In this document: piece by piece, positions 63,517-64,000 of the stretch
How the letters are laid out: every line of letters begins with the position of its first letter
Numbering within the stretch: the first letter of the stretch is position 1
Assembly: GCA_017615835.1 (NCBI GenBank)
Contig: JAFZZI010000002.1
Span: forward strand, 1-64,000
Direction: 5' to 3'
Length of the DNA: 64,000 bases
Source: Bacteroidaceae bacterium
GTDB lineage: Bacteria; Bacteroidota; Bacteroidia; Bacteroidales; Bacteroidaceae
Translations under genes and position numbers: made by a program
The notes under the pieces: model-generated
Database searches by the model: none
The model's input: the letters and a program-made list of their open reading frames with translations, nothing else
What the model was told of the DNA's origin: nothing

Positions 63517-64000
63517 AAACACTGACACAGCGCAGCAGCACCTCGATATGACACAAGAGGAGTTAATTGCTGTCCTTGACATAGTTGCCGAGAACCAGCG
63601 CCGCTGTGCCACGTACGCTGCCATCTATGACCCTATCACCGGACAAGGCCTCTCTGAGCTGATGGATGAGGAGCGCAGCCAGCTCCGCATACCGGACTTT
63701 GCCGTACCTGTCCAGTACGTACCCAAACGTATGATGAAAGTAAAGCTCATACGTAACATAGTACGTGCTGGCGGCATACAGAAATTCATTGACCGCCACA
63801 AGTGGAAGTCCGATGACATACCAACCTTTCAGGAAATAGAAGATGAGCTGCGCCGCATACGTCATAAGTATGACTTCTGCAACTGGGCCTATGAGTGTAT
63901 ATGGATAGATTTCAAGCTGGGAGGCAGCGGCCGTTTCCGTCTCAACTACGCCCAGCTACAGGTGCTCAAGCTATGTATGATACTCCTTTGGGCCAAAGTA
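63506..64000 (+). CDS. Probable large terminase subunit, N-terminal part (cut by window edge)
   Basis: Open from the ATG at 63506 to the last base (165 codons). A helical N terminus (about 1-125) is followed by FKLGGSGRFRLNYAQLQVLK, which resembles the segment just before the Walker A motif in many TerL proteins (F-x-L-N-x-x-Q). The Walker A motif itself would be beyond the window, so the call rests on this motif and on the gene order. It overlaps the rhomboid gene by 11 bases. Confidence 0.55.
   Translation, partial: MARKNTDTAQQHLDMTQEELIAVLDIVAENQRRCATYAAIYDPITGQGLSELMDEERSQLRIPDFAVPVQYVPKRMMKVKLIRNIVRAGGIQKFIDRHKWKSDDIPTFQEIEDELRRIRHKYDFCNWAYECIWIDFKLGGSGRFRLNYAQLQVLKLCMILLWAKV

Overview
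The window comes from a Bacteroidota chromosome, almost certainly order Bacteroidales. The evidence is the gene neighbourhoods (porQ-cmk-ispH; DUF177-rpmF-era-der; a PpiC/SurA-type trio next to an OstA-like gene and mutL), a type IX secretion component together with a peptidase carrying a type IX C-terminal sorting signal, and repeated TAnnTTTG promoter -7 boxes typical of this phylum. The family cannot be fixed from the sequence.

Positions 1 to about 39050 are ordinary core chromosome: envelope and transport genes (a flippase-like protein, mgtE, TonB, lptB, OstA), ribosome and RNA functions (rsmA, rpmF, DUF177, era, der, trpS), protein quality control (tig-clpP-clpX, three periplasmic PPIase-type proteins), DNA repair (recQ, mutL), metabolism (meaB, ispH, cmk, polyprenyl synthase, guaB, serB, a family 3 glycoside hydrolase) and an orphan sensor kinase. 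Many genes overlap by 1 to 17 bases and form operons. The section ends with tRNA-Val(TAC).

From 39055 to about 44500 lies an A/T-rich accessory island just 3' of the tRNA. It holds a serine recombinase lacking its catalytic domain, an intact DpnII-type (GATC) restriction-modification operon of four genes, one of them unrecognised, a frameshifted tyrosine integrase, and about 700 bases of gene-free DNA packed with dyads and repeats.

From 44517 to the right edge is the left part of a tailed-phage-like prophage. An intact tyrosine integrase (+) faces a long leftward late operon: scaffold-like protein, SU10/HK97-like major capsid protein, small virion proteins, a baseplate/fibre protein with DH heptads, a 2124-residue fibre with BspA-type leucine-rich repeats, a DUF5675/spanin/holin-like lysis group, and further small genes. 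Divergent from it is a rightward cluster that begins with a putative small terminase gene, then a catalytically complete rhomboid protease, then the start of a probable large terminase cut by the window edge. The most unusual point is that the capsid protein carries a signal-peptide-like N terminus while an intact intramembrane protease sits in the adjoining terminase cluster. Whether the two are linked is inference. Portal, replication and repressor genes are not in view and would lie to the right.
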